NCBI GenBank assembly: GCA_900073065.1
Contig: FJOG01000011.1
Span: 1,070,882-1,134,881, forward strand
DNA from: Phialocephala subalpina
Taxonomy: Eukaryota; Ascomycota; Leotiomycetes; Helotiales; Mollisiaceae
Reading direction: 5' to 3'
Length of the DNA: 64,000 nucleotides
The position numbers and the translations under genes are program-made. The stretch's first letter is position 1, and every line of letters begins with the position of its first letter. The notes beneath the pieces are model-generated. The model did not search any database. It was not told the DNA's origin and saw only the letters and a program-made list of their open reading frames with translations. This document shows, piece by piece, positions 41,981 through 54,458 of the stretch.

Positions 41981-44900
41981 TCAAGTATCCAAAGGCCTAA
42001 AATCCCTACTTCCTCTCCTGCTCGACATCGTCCTAAACGAATGAATAGTAGGAAACATCTGCAACCCCGAAATCTCCGGATTCCATTTAATCGGCTTCCA
42101 CCTCCTCGAAATCACCATCCTCAACGTCGCATACCCAATCAACACAGCCCCAAACCCCCACGGAACCAACCAATACAACGGACTCAAACTCTTACTCGTG
42201 CCAAACACCCTCTCCACCCCAGGTGTATAAATAATAAACGCCGCAAGACTTGAGCCTGCCAAGATACAGTAGAAGGTGGCGTGATTCGCGAACATGTATT
42301 TTCCGAATGGGAGAGTGAGGCGCGTTTTGCAGGCGAAGAGGTTGAACATTTGCATCGTCATTATGGACCAGTAATACATGCTTTGTGCTTCTGCCAAAAT
42401 GTCCATTTGGTCGGAGCCTGAGATGCCGTTGTAGGGGAGGGCCTTTTTGGAAAAGTAGTAGGTGGGTGAACCTTGGCCTTTTTGCATGAGGTGCGCTGCT
42501 TTGGGGGAGATGCCACGTTTGTACATCACTAGGAAGAAAGCTGTTAAAGAGCCGATTGCTTCGAGCATTCCGATCTCGAGGTAGGCCCAACAGAGGACAT
42601 TGCCGTCGACGAGGACTTCGGCGCCAGTGTTTTCGAATCGGTCGACCCAGTATTCTTTGGTGAATTTTGTGCGGATGGAGTATCGGATCTTTTGCCATTT
42701 GGTGCGGTTCTCGGGTGCGATCACGACGCCGGATTCTTCGTCGAATTTGGACTGTGTGCGTCTGAGTGCGCGCCGACGGAAGATATTGGCTGTTTCTGAT
42801 GTAACTGGTTTTCTCGGAGGTAATTGCATCAATCCGTCCTCCGTCTCGGGAGGATCCCAAGCAAACGACAGCGCAGCAATAAGTTCAAAACCCAGATCAA
42901 TGACCAAGATCAAGATTGCTGAGAGCGGTAGTGGAATTGGGACAATAACGTAGAGTAGGTTCGGGATGATTTCGGGGGTGATATGTGAGACGGTGTATTT
43001 GATGGACTTTTTTAAGTTGACGAAGATGAGACGGCCTTCTTCGATCCCTCGGACTATGCTGGCGAAGTTGTCATCTAGCAGGATCATGGCGGCGGCCTCT
43101 TTTGAGACGTCGGAACCGGATTTGTTCATGGCGATTCCGAGGTCAGCTTTTTTGAGGGCAGGGGCGTCGTTGACTCCGTCGCCTGTGACACCAACGACTG
43201 GAAGAGTTGTTAGTGAACTCCGAGAAAGGTAGACTAGGGAAGAAAAGGAAAGAAGTGACTTACTATGTCCCATGCTCTGAGCCCGACGGACAATCTCCAA
43301 CTTGTGCTTCGGTGAAGTACGAGCAAAGATGATTTCGTCCTTCCAGAAGATATTGTCCCAGTCTGATTCGGAAAGATTGTCGATCTGTTCACCGTGTATG
43401 ACTATGGCATCGTAGTCATCTTCCCGAATTTCCTCAATGGGCCTGCCTAAGCGTTTGGCTACCATGAGCTTGGTCTCACTGATCATCAAGTTGATCTTTC
43501 GACCAATGGCTTCCGCAGTGAGGGGATGGTCGCCAGTTACCATGATAACTTTGATACCAGCGGCACGACAACGGCCAATGGCTTCTCGGACACCATGTTT
43601 AGGAGGGTCTTGAAGGGAGGCGAGACCGACAAAGATGAAGTCGCTTGTAGGATAGTTCTTCTCCTTTTTGTCAAAGACATGATCCTCAGGGTATTGGTCT
43701 CCAGGAAGCAACAGCTCGGCAAAGCCCAAGACACGATGTCCTTGACTAGCCATGTGCTCATAAGTTTCATCGTAACCCAGCTTGTGTTCAGCAGTCATTG
43801 GCTCAGCTTGCCCATCGGAACCGATGAGGAAGCGGTTGCAAAGACGCCATACACGCTCGGGAGCACCTTTGATGTAAAGAGTCAAAGAACCGTTGACGTG
43901 TGGCTTCTTGAGGATGGTCATATGCATCTTCGTCTCCGAATTGAATGGTATTTCAAAGGCCTTGGGATACTTGATGGCGAGAGCGTCATAGTTTCCGAGA
44001 GCATCGGCAGCGTAGCGAATGAGACCGGATTCGGTTGCGTCTCCTAGGATTTGACGATCCTTCATCGGGACATCAATTCTGTCGAACTTTACTCGGCAGC
44101 AGAGGGCACAGATGTGCAGAATGTCAGGCACACCGGGCTTGTCGAGGGTGGCGACTATTTTCTCGTTGCCGGCACGTTGAGACGCTTCATACAACTCGCC
44201 ACAGGTCCAGACATTGGTAGTGGTCATTTGGTTTCGAGTCAAGGTACCAGTCTTGTCGGTAGCCAGCAAAGTGATGGCTCCCAATGTCTCCACACCTTGT
44301 AGGTCTTTCACGAGGACATTTTGCGTTGCCATTCTCTTGGCGGCAATGGTCAAGAGCATCGTAACAGTTGCCGGCAAGCCTTCAGGTACCCAAGCAACGA
44401 AGATGCCAATGGCAAAGTTGAGAGCCAGAGATATGTTGTCATTGTTGACGGGGAATGCCACGCCGAAGAAGATGAGGGCAGTAAGAATGGCAAGTGTCGC
44501 GATGATCTTGACAAAATTGCCGATTTCGTGCGTGAGAGGAGATGTCATCTTCTCTTCGCCAGATGTGAGATGCGCGATTTGACCAAGAACTGTATGATCG
44601 CCGGTTCTAATTACCAAACCCCATGCTTCTCCGGAGACGCATAAGGTGCTGTTGAACATGAGATTCGAAGCTTCAAGAGGGTTTCGTGCGTCGTTGTCCT
44701 TTACGCGCTCCTGAGGCTCGGATTCTCCAGTCAAGGACGAGTTGTCGACCTTGCAATCTGAGGCAGAATAGACAAGGAGATCGGCTGGGGTCTTGTCTCC
44801 CATGCGGACCAAGACCACATCACCAGGCACCAAAGAGGAAGCTGCTAGTTGAGCCAACTTGCCATCGCGAACAGCCATACATGTCGCAGGTATCATGTTG

Positions 44901-45672
44901 AGGAAGGACTCCAAAAGTGCTTGTGACTTCTGTTGTTGGTAGAATTCGATGAAGGCATTAATAAAAGCCACCGCGATGAGGATAGCTCCCAGGTAAGTCT
45001 ATGCCAGACGTTAGCCGAGGTTCAAGCTAAACTATCTTCTTGGAGTTTAACACTGACATTCTGGAAGTTATCATGGAAGCTTATTCCTAGCAGAATGTAC
45101 TCAAGAATACCAGCTGCGATCAAGAGCAAGTTGAATAGGCTTGATAGATATTCCAGGAATTTGATGATTGCATGCTTCTTCTTGGCAGGAGTCAAAATAT
45201 TGGGACCATGTTCGACAAGACGTTGTTCAGCAATTGCAGAAGTAAGGCCCTGCGATTCTCCGGGATGTTGAATGTTGATGTGAGTAGTGTATCGTTTTGC
45301 TACATCCTCATGGGACATGAGATGTTCGTCGATATTGACATGCTTCTCTTCATCCTCCCGTTCGCGCTTACGACGGTCCTTCTCTTTCTCCGTGAACACT
45401 GGAGGAATCGAGTGGACACTCTGCTGACGTCCCTTGGTTGAAGAAATACTCTGCTGACGTCCCCTCATGGAAGTAATGCTCATTGATCGCTTGTCGATTG
45501 GAACTGTCGAGGAGGAAACATCATGTCCGCGACTGACAGCCCGTTTCCGGTCCGGTCGCTTGACACTCGGGGCAAATTGAATCCTATGGTCTCCTCCATC
45601 GTGGGTAATGGTCTCCGTAATTTCATCCTTCACAGAGGGTCCCTTCTCCGAGAATTCGTTATTGGAGTCCAT
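41981..45672 (-). CDS. P-type ATPase, Na+/K+-ATPase-like (type IIC)
   Basis: An 1188-aa membrane pump in three exons (45672-45058, 44998-43264, 43197-41981) with introns of 59 and 66 nt. The cytoplasmic N-terminus (~130 residues) is charged and carries a short repeat, RGRQQSI/KGRQQSV. The cation-ATPase N-domain follows, then M1-M2 across the first splice (LGISFHDNFQN|TYLGAILIAVAFIN). Key motifs are the actuator loop SLTGESEPQ, the M4 motif PEGLP, the phosphorylation site DKTGTLT at about residue 455, the KGAPE nucleotide-site segment, and the hinge VGVTGDGVNDAPALKKADLG created by the second splice. Ten membrane segments are plausible. Fungal type IIC pumps move Na+ or K+ across the plasma membrane or endomembranes. 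No beta subunit gene is near. Confidence 0.93.
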
Positions 45673-47346
45673 GACGAGGACTAGAGGGGCAAGTTGCCCA
45701 ATTCGCTGTAAGATCGATGGGCCAAGATCTCATATTTGGCTTCCAAGGGAATGGTGTTTGGACTGAACGTTGATGAGCTCGTCGAATTGATGATAACGCC
45801 GTCCACTATCGTAGAGCGGGGCATTGTATCGGTATCACAACTCCGAATATATGAGGCATTTATTTGATCTAGAAAGAAATCGCGCACTGGCGCATTCCAG
45901 ATAACATTCCTCGCTCTCATCCATGTTCAGGGTAGCATGCTGACACTAGCACACATGTCACCCCAGTTCCCCAGGTTTTCGAGACTTCTTCAAAGCTTTG
46001 ATTGGACCAGACTGCTAAAGCCTGCATCTTTGACAATTTTTTCGGCGCGAACCGGTAGGGATAAAAGCTTGTCTTGAAGCGTATTCGTCGCTCATCATGC
46101 CAGACAATATCGATGTCGCAAGCCACTGAAATCTAGATCACACAATCTAGATCGGAGAATTAATGGCGTTGTTTGTCATACGTGTCGTTCTTCTTGGGAG
46201 TGGGAAGGTGCTCAAATGATTGGGTGCCACGCAACGCCAGAGATGTCACGGCAGTTCGTTCGCTTTGACGACATGTCGTGCTTTAGGGAAAGCTTGTCTT
46301 CGTTCTCGCCGTATCCCGGATTATTTGCCTGGTGTTCCCGAGGAAGTCCCTATCGTGATAACCTGTCACAATGCAATATCGATCTTGCTGCATCGACAAA
46401 CTGAAGATTTGAGTGGCTTCTCCGTAGTTCGGACCTTGAACATCAGGCCAAATCAGCTGTTGATTGACTGAGATGTAGTACTAGCCTTGTCAGAAGTTTC
46501 CGGGTGCATTGCCAGTTGCTGGACCACAACTGTGACTTTTGGCAGGGAGAAAGTCCCAAAATCTTTGGATCATTTAGCGATGTGATTACCGGACCTCCTT
46601 TGCGACGTATGGCAATTTATTTGATGCAGCTTCTCCGGGGAAATTTGGTTTGCTTGCTTAAGGCCTTGGGCACTTGGAGAGACCTCTGAACAGGGCGAGT
46701 ACACGTACCAAAGATCCTTTCTTCCTCGTTGACTTATCATATCGAGGCGCTGCTGAGAGTTTCGAAAATTTCCATCCTGCTGTTCAACGGTCAGCATCTT
46801 ATAGCTTGATGTATCGTTTCAATAGTTGGAATGCTTTTGCTCGAGCTCAGACAAGAATCTATGATACATAAAGTTTTCACTTCAGCCAAGATAACCTTCC
46901 GACGAGGGCAATAGGCAGACCACAAGCTTGTCAATCATACCTCTAGTATGAGAAATAAATAACCAATTGCCCTTTGTTGATGTTCTGGCAAGGAAAAGCC
47001 CAACAAGCTGGACCCGCACCACCTACTTTAAAGGGCAAAGTCTAGAGTGAAGACTTAACTCCAATCTCGAGGTTGTTTGGAAGGATTGTACTGTGAGAGC
47101 ATTTCTGCGTGTCAAAATTAGCGGAGCGTCTTTTTATCTGCAGTCAATGAAAACCACAGCGCTCTCAATCTCCCAGCCTCGCTTGGACATTCTGGAGCCC
47201 ACTTACTGCGAACAGGGACGATGGTTGGCCGATACTGAGAGGCTTATTGAATGTAGTATCTCAGCCTAGCCTGGTCTCCTTCAATGTCCTCGGCAGGTTG
47301 GGAGATTGACAATGTTAGAAAAACCACGTACCTGCTGAGCATTACT
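45673..47346. other. Long intergenic region
   Basis: Upstream of the ATPase and downstream of the 47347-48606 ORF. Several ORFs of 60-83 codons exist but none has recognisable content. The ATPase promoter must lie near 45680-46100. Confidence 0.4.
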
Positions 47347-48606
47347 TCAAGTTGTGAATGAAGTATTCAGATTATCGAGCCATCTGTTACACTCCAGAGC
47401 AGAGAGAACATTGAGACCATTGTTATGGACTTGCTTCCAGTCGTCGCCGTCAATCTCTGCCTGAAGACTTTTGAAAAATGAGGACATCTTGTTACGTTCA
47501 AGACAGCCAGTGCGAAGTCTCGTCTGGCATATGGCTTCGGTGATAAGGATCCCGTCAAAGTCGCTCTTCTTCCCTGGCTCACCGCTGATAGGCTCCCACT
47601 CCACTAGGCTGTATACCTTGAATGTGGTATTAGGGTTGCTAAGCTCCGTGTGAAGTTCGGATGGTATTCTCCTGCGGAAGTCAGGATCAGCTGACTGAAC
47701 AGCTCGCATGAGCATTCCACCACGAGCGCTGCGATCGCTCCCAATGTAGTGGAAGACCGTGTACCTATACCTCAAACGAGGTAACGGCGCCGTCATGTCT
47801 AATGGAATGGTCGAAGGTTGGCTCACAGTGATTTGGGAAATCGCATTGAGGAGTTCTTCGGGGGGCCCCATTGAAGGTTCGATTGGCTCTTTCCTGACAA
47901 GGCGAATAAGATACACTCCTCTTTTGTGGCGTCCTGTCTCCTAGTTTTGTTCGAATTCGCGCAATGTAGGATACTTTTTCGCTTGTCGAGGTCCCCATAT
48001 CATCGGTAGTGGCAATGGGATATCTGGGTGCCAATGAGTGAGCAGCTTCGGGCTTATCAGGAACAGAGAACGTGCCCGATTGCGGAAATGGTCAGCAATA
48101 TGGGCCGCGGCTTGCCGCCTATCCTGTCGAAACTCGTCCAGAAAAGCCACAGCTCCGGCGTCTTTATATTCAGGATTCTTATGTATGGTTTTCCGCTGCA
48201 CTTTGACATGCCTTTCTAATAATTCGATCAGCTCGTTCCTCTGTCGCCGCGAGTCTAGGTTCGCTGATATTCGACCGCGGGAGATTTGTAAGTGTCCCTG
48301 TTGTCTGATTCCGGCTTGTCTCTTCTTAAGCGAAGCCTTTGGGGTGGGAGCGCTCGCAGCTTCCACCTCCTGTGTGTGCTGAACCATAAAACTATTCTTC
48401 AGCGAAGGCTTGGGCGCGGCAGCACTCCCGGTTTCTACCTCTTGTGTGCGCTGAGCCATCAAATTGTTGGTTTCTGGTGATGAGAAAAAGCCATATTGGG
48501 CATCGGATAGTTTTCGGATAAGCTTGGCCCTCGCAGATCGCTTTCTATTCTGGTTGTGTTTCGACTTGCTCTCGATCAATGGTGGACGAACCGGGACAAT
48601 GGGCAT
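47347..48606 (-). pseudogene. Hypothetical gene with an in-frame TAG
   Basis: From ATG 48606 the frame runs to TAG at 47943-47941 (221 aa). The same frame then continues (ETGRHKRGVYLIRLVRKEP…) without further stop to 47347. The first part is basic and has an internal repeat (AQRTQEVETGSAAAPKPSLK and VQHTQEVEAASAPTPKASLK). The second part looks globular (LRYRYTVFHYIGSDRSARGG, FKVYSLVEWEPISGEPGKK). I found no intron with correct phase that removes the TAG: GTATCC...CTAG at 47975-47942 is 34 nt and shifts the frame. Options are a recent nonsense mutation (CAG to TAG), two adjacent genes, or stop-codon readthrough. No known family is recognised. Confidence 0.5.
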
Positions 48607-49355
48607 CTTGCCTTTCGATGTGTCAGTAGTACTGCACTGACCAAGATCAGTTCAGGAATCTCTAAGCATTAAGGTAGCTTATTCGACGACAGGAAAAGAA
48701 GGACATTGCCGAAAAGGGATACTATGTAAGGCAGGAGGTATCAAGGATAGCTTCAGCAGAACGATGTGGAGGAGGCTACTACACTGCTGCCACGCTCCAT
48801 TCTAGATAACCTTGTTCATCAATCTTGACATAACAGATTGACTTACAGCTTCAGATATATATCATAAGCAGACGGCGATGAGATGGGGGAAGATGCTATG
48901 AATGAAGAAGGTTGAAACAAGAGAAGCAAAGGAGGCTCAGCTAGCTAAGATGATCTCGCACAGACCTCTCATCCCTCGTCGATGCTCGTCGCGTCTAAGG
49001 CACTGTATCACGTGCTACAAATATTGATAAGGTGCGTTTCCTGAACATTTGTACCATAAGCTTGCGTAAGAGGCGTCAAAAACAAGGAGCTTACGGACTA
49101 TCTGGTGATCAGTGAGATCTGGTATTCATATGTAATCATGCGACAGTATATCTTGGTTTCATTATCTGTACATGATGGGTAAAGCTTGTTGTGCTAGCTT
49201 GAAGACAAGATGTAGCATTTGCCGGCGCGCTCGAAGAATGTCTGAAACGCATTCGTGGATTTACTTGCCGAGTAAGACCTTTTCTTTCCAGGAGGTACAT
49301 CTTGTTCCTTGTTTGAGTCGTCGCAGACTGAACTCTGTCTCGTAGAGTCAATTAC
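48607..49355. other. Intergenic, nothing seen
   Basis: Promoter side of the interrupted gene and 3' flank of the methyltransferase gene. No RNA gene or repeat recognised. Confidence 0.4.
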
Positions 49356-50460
49356 TTATTTGACCTCGCCTCCACCTAAGATATCCGTGATATTAATCTG
49401 CCCACTTCCTCTAGGTAGAGGCTGTGCTTGGTTTGGACCTTCTTTCCACCCAATCATGTATATCATCCTGAATGTTGCTGGTATAGATCCATCTTCGTTC
49501 CCGTAAAACTCCCGGTATATGCCTTCGTTCGCTAGTAGGACATCGCGCTTGATAGCTCCTGCTTCCCTGCCAAGGATAGCATTACTTTCTCCCATAGCTT
49601 GCAAGTCCTGCATCAGAGCGAACGTATCCGGGTAGTCAACAATAATATCGTCCACGTCCACGGTCAACATTTTAAATCCTGCCTTTTGTAACAGGCCTCC
49701 CATATCCCTCACATCGGCTAATGGCGAAACATGAGGCGATACCCCACCTCTTCTCTCCATATCTGCTAATTGTAATGATGTCCGCAATTCGTAAAGCGTA
49801 TCTCCGCCAAACATTGCTCCCATAAATGGAGCATCTGGCTTTAGAACATTGTTGATTTGTGCAAGTAATGAAGGTAGGTCGTTAATCCAATGCATGCTCA
49901 ATGAGCTCAAAACGGCATCAAACGTATTTGCTTCGAAGGGTAATCGTTCCTCATCGTCGAGCACTTCGCGTGTGAGGTTGATCTCCTTGTTGAAGGGGAG
50001 GTTTGCGTCGCGGTAGAGCATGGTCCGGGAAGAATCAGCGGCTGTGAGATGCGATAGTCGAGAAGATAGGGGTGGGGAAGTCGTTTTCGAAGGATCAATG
50101 TCTGGGTCTGGCAGAGTGAGTGCCCGTGCTATATTACATGAATTTGCGCCAAGGTCGAGGACATGGTTGAAGTGCCGATTTATATCCTGGGATAGTCAGC
50201 ATTTGCCGGGCAATTGATCTATTGAAGCTTACTAGCAATCTTTCGGACAATCTCATGGCTACCTCATCTTTGAGGTAGTCTGTCTGACGACTTCTTTCCA
50301 CATTTGCAGCAGCTCGTTCCTTTTGTTGGTATTTCGTATGTCGATTAAAGACCTGCAACGTTGGCGATCCCGGAGCTTGAACCGCATAGTTTCTGGAAAG
50401 GCATACTCTCCGTCGGATTGCCGGTCGTGGAAGAAATGGCCTCAATGTGGCAGGCTTCAT
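49356..50460 (-). CDS. NDUFAF5-like mitochondrial methyltransferase (complex I assembly)
   Basis: A 352-aa protein in two exons (50460-50233, 50186-49356) joined phase 0 over a 46-nt intron (GTAAGC...CCCAG). The N-terminus is Arg-rich and non-acidic (MKPATLRPFLPRPAIRRRVCLSRNY), as in a mitochondrial targeting peptide. The conserved FNRHTKYQQKERAA and LKDEVAMRLSERLL follow. The methyltransferase-like SAM site is HVLDLGANSCNIARALT. Later motifs are FDAVLSSLSMHWINDLP and GGDTLYELR...GGVSPHVSPLADVRDMG, very characteristic of NDUFAF5. In animals this protein hydroxylates an arginine of the NDUFS7 subunit early in complex I assembly, and I infer the same role here. An upstream in-frame ATG (50604) is possible but less likely. 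Confidence 0.92.
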
Positions 50461-50960
50461 TTTGGCATAAAATTTGGAGGAGGTTTTGGAGTAGAATAAG
50501 AAAAGGAAGAGAAGGCTGGTGACGTCCAGGAATTTGACGAGGCTCTTAGTCGAGGTACCCCTGTTCGAAACGCTCGGACAAAGCTTCGTTAGCGTCCGCT
50601 GCACTCCTCCACGAGGGGATCAACATCACCACCGACTTCAAGTTCAATTATTCAGCGGCAATATCGACGTTTATCTCACGACACACTTCCAGGAAAGCTG
50701 GCTATCACGCCAAAATTGTATTGACGGATGGAGTTCCACGAGCAAGGTTAATTCGACGAGGCTCTTGCGTTCTGCCGTCCTCCTGAGTAGTCGCAGTCAC
50801 CGGTGAAAGCCTCCTTTTACGAACAGTCAGCATCAGCAGAAGGACATTTGGGATCCGAGGATCGTGTGCGGCGACTACTTTCTGGTTCTAGGACACACCC
50901 TCATTCGGAAGAGCTTAGCCACATTACTTTGACCTGCAGGGAACCACAACAGCGCCCATC
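50461..50960. promoter_or_regulatory. Shared divergent promoter region
   Basis: 500 nt separate the starts of the minus-strand NDUFAF5-like gene and the plus-strand AP-2 alpha gene, so both promoters must lie here. I can point to no specific binding site. Confidence 0.5.
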
Positions 50961-53900
50961 ATGGCCTCCTCGGCGGCAGGCTTTCTGAGCCGCGGATCCT
51001 CAGGGAACAATGCGAACATGCGCGGACTAGTCCAATTTATAGCAGATTTGAGAAATGCAAGGGCGAGGGAGCTGGAGGAGAAAAGGATCAACAAGGAATT
51101 GGCTAACATAAGGTTGGTAATTCTGCTACGAATAGCTTCAGGGGTGGTGCTGGGCTAACTTGGAGTTCGTACAGACAAAAATTCAAAGGTACTCCTCGAG
51201 CCGAGCGACTCGATGTCTCTGTTCTTTGCGCATGCTGATATGTGAAACAGATGGCAACCTCAGTGGCTACCACAAGAAGAAATATGTCTGCAAGGTATAC
51301 TTCTTGCCCTTCCTCCAGAGAGTACTTTCTGACACGCTCCTAGCTGCTCTACATCTACATACTTGGATGGAACGTCGATTTTGGTCACTTGGAAGCAGTC
51401 AATCTTATATCCGCGAACAAATATTCAGAGAAACAAATTGGCTACCTTGCGATGACCCTTTTCCTCCACGAGCAGCACGAATTGTTACATTTAGTCGTTA
51501 ATAGCATACGGAAGGATTTGACGGACCACAATGAGTTATTCAATTGTCTGGCACTACATGCCATAGCTAATGTTGGTGGGAGGGAGATGGGAGAGGCGCT
51601 CAGTGGAGAAGTACATCGACTTCTGATATCTCCGTTAGTTCCGGAATACCCATTTCACATACCTCAGCTGAACTTGTTCTAGAACATCGAAGTCATTCGT
51701 CAAGAAGAAGGCCGCCCTGACTTTACTCCGATTATATCGCAAGCACCCAGATATCGTCCAACCGCAATGGGCCGAACGAATCATTTCTCTGATGGACGAT
51801 GCCGACATGGGTGTAGCTCTATCAGTGACATCTCTCGTGATGGCTTTGGCACAGGATCAGCCAGAACAGTACAAGGGCAGCTACGTCAAAGCGGCGTCTC
51901 GACTAAAGAGAATATTAGTTGATGGAGAGTATGCCCAGGATTACCTCTACTACAAGGTTCCATGTCCATGGATACAGGTCAAGCTGTTAAGACTGCTGCA
52001 ATATTATCCTCCATCAGGTATTATCTCGAGATACAGGAATATACAAATAACAGGGCTGACATGAAGTAGATGATGTTCATGTTCGCGAGCTCATTCGAGA
52101 ATCACTCCAGAAAATCTTGAATCTAGCATTAGAGATGCCCAAGAATGTTCAGCAAAACAATGCGCAGAATGCTGTCTTATTCGAGGCAATCAATCTAATC
52201 ATCCATCTCGACACTGAGCAGGCCCTGATGAAACAAATATCACACAGATTGGGCAAATTCATTCAGTCAAGAGAGACGAATGTTCGATATCTTGGATTGG
52301 AAGCAATGACACATCTGGCCGCACGAGCAGAAACTCTCGACCCAATCAAACAGCATCAATCCATCATCATCGGCTCGCTAAAAGATAGGGATATCAGCGT
52401 TCGGAGGAAAGGTCTTGACTTGCTGTACAGCATGTGCGACCAGACCAATGCTCAGCCGATTGTTGGCGAACTCCTACAGTACCTTCAGAACGCAGATTTT
52501 GCGATACGGGAGGAAATGGTCCTAAAGATCGCTATTTTGACGGAGAAATACGCAACGGACATCCAATGGTACGTGGATATCTCGTTGCGACTCATCGCAA
52601 TGGCAGGAGACCATGTCAGCGACGAAGTATGGCACCGAGTAATCCAGATTGTGACGAACAACGAGGAACTGCAGGTCTATGCTGCTCAAAATATTCTACA
52701 ATATGTCAAGGCAGATCACTGCCACGAGACCTTGGTAAAGATTGGCGGATACATTCTTGGCGAATTCGGCCATTTGATTGCAGAAGACAAGGGCTGCAGT
52801 CCGATCGAACAATTCCTAGCTCTCCAAGGCAAGCTCCAAGGCTGTTCGTCCAGCACGAGAGCTATCATCCTATCATGCTTTATCAAATTTGTCAACCTTT
52901 TCCCAGAGATCAAGCCGCGGCTCATGTATGTTTTCCGCGCATACAGCCATACATTGGACTCGGAACTTCAACAGCGCGCATGCGAGTATCTCGCCCTTGC
53001 GAGTCTACCCACTGACGACTTACTTCGGACTGTGTGCGACGAGATGCCACCTTTCCCCGAGCGCCAATCAGCTTTGCTATCGAGACTTCACCAGAAACAT
53101 GCCAACACTAGCGACAAACGAACCTGGGTCGTTGGAGGCAAAGACGCAAATGCCAACGAGAAAGACTTCAGTCTTGCAAAGAATCCAGGCCTGAAGCGAG
53201 CTTTCAGCAACGCAAACGGCATTTCATCTGCCGCCAACGGCGCCGCGAATGGAACGGCTACCAACGGTACGAATGGGCATGCGAAGGGTGCCAATGACCT
53301 CGATGGTTTGGATATGCTGAATGCCGGTCCATCAGAACCCAAGACATTGAAGGCGCCTAATCTGGCAAGTGCGGCGCATCTTTCGCCTGATTGGGAAATT
53401 GGTTTCAACCGACTTATGCTCAAGGCAGAAGGTGTGCTCTACGAAGATGGACAAATCCAGGTTGGGGTGCGGTCAGAGTACAGAGGGCAGATGGCTTGCG
53501 TTGTCCTCTACTTTTCGAACAAAGCTCCGGCACCTGTCAGCTCGTTCACAACAACACTAGATTTGGAAGCAGCCGAGAAAGAGAATCTAAGCTGGGAAGT
53601 CAAGGGCTTGCCTGAGAGCACCATCAGTACAGGTTCTCAAAGTCAGCAAATGATCATGTTTGAGGCGAAGAAAGTCTTTGACAAAAGCCCGACTATCAGA
53701 ATCAGCTACCTTGCCGGCGCCCTGCAAGCACTCACACTCAAATTGCCTGTGGTAATTCACAAGTTTATGGATCCTGCTGAATTGTCTGCGGACGACTTCT
53801 TCAAGCGATGGAAGCAGATTGGTGGGGCACCACGTGAAGCTCAACGTATATTTGGCGTTAAAGGGGGAAAGGGAGGAGATCGCGAACTCAACGACATGTT

Positions 53901-54266
53901 CATCAGAAAGACCGTTGAAGGTTTCAGATGGGGTGTCCTCGACGGAGTCGATCCGAATAAGAAGAACTTCGTCGGAGCTAGCGTGCTACACACCGGCGAG
54001 GGTGGCAAATTTGGTTGCTTATTGAGATTGGAGCCCAATTATGGGACTCAGGTATATTTCCACTCCCGTGCCTCATCGGTTGCCAATGCTAACGAATACA
54101 GATGCTGCGTCTCACCATCCGAGCAACGGATGAAAGTGTGCCTCCGGTCCTGATCAAAATGATGGAAGACCGCCTGGCAGTCGGAGTTTCGACAGGACCA
54201 GAAGTGTTCGAAGCTCCAACTAGGAGGGAAATTTCAGATGTGTTTGGGAATGTGTTAGTGACATGA
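50961..54266 (+). CDS. apl3: AP-2 complex subunit alpha (alpha-adaptin)
   Basis: A 993-aa protein in seven exons: 50961-51112, 51175-51188, 51251-51294, 51344-51633, 51683-52017, 52070-54051 and 54102-54266. All introns are 49-62 nt and every phase fits. Exon 2 is a 14-nt microexon that completes LANIR|QKFK|DGNLSGYHKKKYVCK. The adaptin trunk of helical repeats covers roughly residues 1-620, including GYLAMTLFLHEQHELLHLVVN and VSVRRKG-like SVRRKGLDLLYSMCD. A Gly/Ala/Asn-rich hinge (NGAANGTATNGTNG) follows, then the C-terminal ear (FNRLMLKAEGVLYEDGQIQVG, FFKRWKQIGG). AP-2 alpha links clathrin, cargo and PI(4,5)P2 at the plasma membrane in endocytosis. The other AP-2 subunits are not in the window. 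The last exon was found beyond the main open frame and supplies RLTIRATDESV to the end. Confidence 0.95.
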
Positions 54267-54458
54267 CATAATTGAAAGGGGTTCTTGTTCTTTTTTCGCC
54301 TGCTAATACGGCATTTGGGAAGGGAGCGTTGTTGGTCATCGCACATAGCAGCATTTAAATGGAGTCTTGTTAATGTCCCACCCAGAAACCCACTGCCTGC
54401 TAAGTAGCAGATCACATAGCAACATCGATTCACATTTAATTCCTTGAAAATTGGTTTA

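Noticed and set aside
42192..42860. Minus-strand ORF of 222 codons
   Set aside because: Alternative frame within the third exon of the P-type ATPase.
52434..53015. Plus-strand ORF of 193 codons
   Set aside because: Alternative frame inside the large AP-2 alpha exon.
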